The notes beneath the pieces were generated by a model. It did no database searches and was not told the origin of the DNA. It was given only the letters and a program-made list of their open reading frames with translations. The translations under genes and the position numbers were made by a program. Shown here piece after piece: positions 55,396-57,301 of a stretch of DNA of 57,301 nt. Positions within the stretch are counted from its first letter, which is position 1. Each line of letters starts with the position of its first letter. The DNA lies in the NCBI GenBank assembly GCA_947564265.1, contig CANOBK010000010.1, positions 1 to 57,301 on the forward strand, read 5' to 3'. The DNA comes from an uncultured Caryophanales bacterium (lineage in GTDB: Bacteria > Bacillota_I > Bacilli_A > RF39 > UBA660).

Positions 55396-55593
55396 TTAAT
55401 CATCCCAGTCTTCGAATAATAAACTGATATTAATAATACCAGCAATTCCAACTAATACGTAAACAATTCGAGTAATTACATTATCGGCTCCAAACATGGT
55501 TTCAACTAAGTTAAAGTCAAAAAGACCAATTAAACCCCAGTTAAGTGCACCAATGATTGTAAATACTAAGCATACTTTTTGTAATGTTTTCAT
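55396..55593 (-). CDS. DUF378 family small membrane protein
   Basis: This is a 65-residue protein with two membrane helices. The family signature GALNWGLIGLFDFNLVE and the later VGIAGI segment identify DUF378 (YuzA-like), a widespread family of unknown function. AAAGGAGGA lies seven bases before the ATG. It is transcribed alone on the minus strand, convergent with cdaR. Confidence 0.9.
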   Translation of the reverse strand: MKTLQKVCLVFTIIGALNWGLIGLFDFNLVETMFGADNVITRIVYVLVGIAGIINISLLFEDWDD

Positions 55594-55710
55594 TTTCTTC
55601 CTCCTTTATTAATTTCTAGTATTAGAATAGACAAAAACAAAAAAATTATTCATGAATATAGGTCTTTTTTTTTCATATAATGAAATGAAAGATAAGTTGA
55701 GGTGAAGAAA

Positions 55711-56805
55711 GTGAAAAAGAAAATCTTAATATTATTAACAGGAATTTGCTTTTTTTTAACAGGATGTTTTGGAAACAGTGAAAAAAATGTTTTAAAAGAT
55801 TTTCAAAAAAAATATGGAGATTTAAAATCTTATCAGTTAGAAGGGAATTTAGAAATTTTAAATAATGAGGATGTTTATCAATATGAGGTAAACGTATCTT
55901 ATCAGAAAAAAGATAAATTTAATGTAAGTTTAATGAATAAAGCAAATAATCATGAACAAATTATTTTAAAGAATGAAAATGAAGTTTATGTTCTAACGCC
56001 TTCTTTAAATAAAAGTTTTAAATTTCAAAGTGAATGGCCATATAATAATTCGCAAGTATATTTAATTCAATCAATTTTAGAAGATATTTTAGATGATGAT
56101 AATAGAACCATTACAGAAGATGAAGAAAAGTATGTTATCGAGTCAACAGTGAATTATCCAAATAATAGAAAGTTAGTAAATCAGGTTGTAACATTAGATC
56201 GTGATTTGAATTTAAAAGAGGTAAAGGTAGTAGATGAACAAGGTACAGAGCAGATGAAAATGACGTTTACTAAAATTGATTTAAATCCAACCATTGATAG
56301 TAGTAAATTCGATATTAATCAAATCATGACAGAAAGTGTTCCAACACCGACACCAACACCAACGACTGATGCACAAACACCAAATGCCAGTCAGAATCCA
56401 ACAACAACTCCAAGTCCATCACCAACTCCAGGTGCCACAACAACACCTAATACACAAGCAAGTAGTATCGATGATATTATTTATCCACTTTATATTCCAA
56501 CAGGTACAGTGTTAACAAATGAGGAAAAGGTTGCAAAAACAGGTGGAGAGCGAATTATTATGACTTTTGATGGAGAAAAACCATTCTTATTAGTCGAGGA
56601 AACATCTAGTATTGAAGAGGAATTCTCAATTATTCCAACTTATGGAGAACCATATCTTTTAGTTGATACAGTAGGAGCATTAACAGATAGTTCTATTTCT
56701 TGGAGTAGTAATGGAATCGACTATTATATTGTTTCTGATGTTATGAGCCAGGATGAATTAGTTGATATCGCTAGAAGTATTACGGTTGTACCTAATGCAA
56801 AATAA
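55711..56805 (+). CDS. Lipoprotein with LolA-like domain and Pro-Thr linker
   Basis: This is a 364-residue exported lipoprotein. It has a basic start, a hydrophobic core and the lipobox LTGC (FFLTGCFGN), so Cys is acylated after cleavage. Residues 22-205 resemble the LolA-like/sporulation-YdcC type beta domain (DLKSYQLEGNLEILN, KKDKFNVSLMN). A Pro/Thr/Ala linker (about 215-250) follows, and then a DUF4367-like C-terminal domain (GGERIIMTFDGEKPFLLVEE, SWSSNGIDYYIVSD). The start is the GTG at 55711, six bases after GAGGTG; an earlier in-frame GTG lies in the ribosome binding site. A role in envelope stress or wall assembly is inference. Confidence 0.82.
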   Translation: MKKKILILLTGICFFLTGCFGNSEKNVLKDFQKKYGDLKSYQLEGNLEILNNEDVYQYEVNVSYQKKDKFNVSLMNKANNHEQIILKNENEVYVLTPSLNKSFKFQSEWPYNNSQVYLIQSILEDILDDDNRTITEDEEKYVIESTVNYPNNRKLVNQVVTLDRDLNLKEVKVVDEQGTEQMKMTFTKIDLNPTIDSSKFDINQIMTESVPTPTPTPTTDAQTPNASQNPTTTPSPSPTPGATTTPNTQASSIDDIIYPLYIPTGTVLTNEEKVAKTGGERIIMTFDGEKPFLLVEETSSIEEEFSIIPTYGEPYLLVDTVGALTDSSISWSSNGIDYYIVSDVMSQDELVDIARSITVVPNAK

Positions 56806-56808
56806 AAA

Positions 56809-56846
56809 AAACATACAAGTTATCAATAGCTTGTACGTTTTTTTAT
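56809..56846. terminator. Bidirectional terminator
   Basis: AACATACAAG pairs with CTTGTACGTT (one mismatch) with T and A runs on both sides, between convergent genes. Confidence 0.75.
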
Positions 56847-56849
56847 TTT

Positions 56850-57301
56850 TTATAGATGAATATTTTGTTGACGATTTCTTAGTAATCGAATGATTAAGAT
56901 AATGACTAGTAAAAGGAGTAAAAAGTCACAGACAAGAGCGATGAGAGTAAGTTGATTATTATTTTTTTCTTTCTCTATACTAGTATTGTTTTCTGATATC
57001 ATTGTCTTTTCTTCTTTTACATAGTAGATTTTGATAATATTTTCTTCCTCGTTCTCTCCAACTGTTAATGGATAGTTATCAGTTTTTTCTAAGACGTAAT
57101 TCTCTTTGGTTTTGTCCTTATAAGAATCAATGATAGAACCAATTTTCTTTTGAGAAGTTATCGTTTCTGTTTGATCAATTGTACCATCATAATAGTATTG
57201 AATAATATATTTTTTAATATTTTGGGAAGTATTATTTGGTGTTACCTTTGGAGTCGGTGTTGGTGTTGGTGTTGGTGTCGGTGTTGGTGTCGGTGTTGGT
57301 G
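56850..57301 (-). CDS. Surface protein C-terminus: Pro-Thr linker, MucBP-like domain, membrane anchor (5' partial)
   Basis: The frame is open to the window edge and no start is visible; about 150 residues remain. In order these are a (Pro-Thr)n linker, a domain of about 70 residues with IIQYYYDGTIDQTETI, KKIGSIIDSYKDK and VGENEEENIIKIYYVK, which resembles a MucBP or similar Ig-like mucin-binding repeat, a polar Asn/Glu/Lys stretch, and a C-terminal membrane helix (LIALVCDFLLLLLVIILII) with a short basic tail. It probably encodes a large exported adhesin-type protein anchored by this helix, like the one at the window start. No LPXTG motif is present. Confidence 0.75.
   Translation of the reverse strand, partial: PTPTPTPTPTPTPTPTPKVTPNNTSQNIKKYIIQYYYDGTIDQTETITSQKKIGSIIDSYKDKTKENYVLEKTDNYPLTVGENEEENIIKIYYVKEEKTMISENNTSIEKEKNNNQLTLIALVCDFLLLLLVIILIIRLLRNRQQNIHL
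57248..57301 (-). repeat. Pro-Thr codon repeat
   Basis: A 6-bp/12-bp repeat (ACCAAC and ACCGAC units) encodes (Thr-Pro)n and runs out of the window. Confidence 0.8.

Overview
This window is AT-rich DNA from the genome of a low-GC Gram-positive bacterium. The best fit is an uncultured, probably host-associated member of the Bacilli (Firmicutes). The signs are a PolC plus DnaE replicase pair, a PASTA kinase/phosphatase pair, CdaA/CdaR, strong AGGAGG ribosome binding sites, extended -10 promoters and cell-envelope proteins with Pro-Thr-Pro linkers. TGA is used as a stop codon (for example at 2757 and 7533), so this is the standard bacterial code and not the Mycoplasma code. Species-level placement is inference.

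Layout. Positions 1-850 hold the end of a surface protein with a proline/threonine linker. Positions 950-5,660 hold a DUF2974-type hydrolase, a membrane thioredoxin-like protein, fmt and four small membrane-linked or acidic proteins. Positions 5,740-11,700 are the rlmN-stp-prkC-rsgA-rpe-guanylate kinase-like operon. Positions 11,840-15,300 carry a leucine-rich-repeat/coiled-coil protein, then rpmB and a HipA-like protein on the minus strand. Positions 15,390-29,160 contain dnaE and polC. Between them lies a 1,659-residue protein with about 13 repeats resembling the helicase-associated (HA) domain. Positions 29,230-34,580 carry two unknown genes, an alpha/beta hydrolase, a membrane-anchored MurF-type ligase and ddl. 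tRNA-Lys(CUU) lies at 35,482. A transglutaminase-like gene, a minus-strand pair (cysteine-rich repeat protein and VirB4/TraD-like ATPase), an AraC regulator and an ATP-grasp gene follow.

Positions 41,260-46,870 are mostly orphan genes with hints of ADP-ribosyltransferase-like and papain-like folds, including a divergent PepC. Positions 46,950-49,490 form a compact island at the 3' end of tRNA-Thr(CGU). It has two tandem units. Each carries one minus-strand cargo gene (an RBBP9-like hydrolase or an ATP-grasp enzyme), one apparent type I toxin-antitoxin cassette (a 27-30-residue hydrophobic peptide with a convergent antisense RNA) and a copy of the tRNA 3' end. I consider this the most notable system here. 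Positions 49,560-57,301 return to housekeeping genes: an ABC-F ATPase, a metallophosphoesterase, cdaA-cdaR, a DUF378 protein, a LolA-like lipoprotein and the end of a MucBP-like surface protein.

Working together: stp/prkC (wall sensing by PASTA domains), cdaA/cdaR (c-di-AMP) and MurF-like/ddl are separate parts of cell-wall homeostasis. dnaE and polC form the two-polymerase replicase. Most transcription units start with TGnTATAAT promoters and end in short hairpins followed by T runs.
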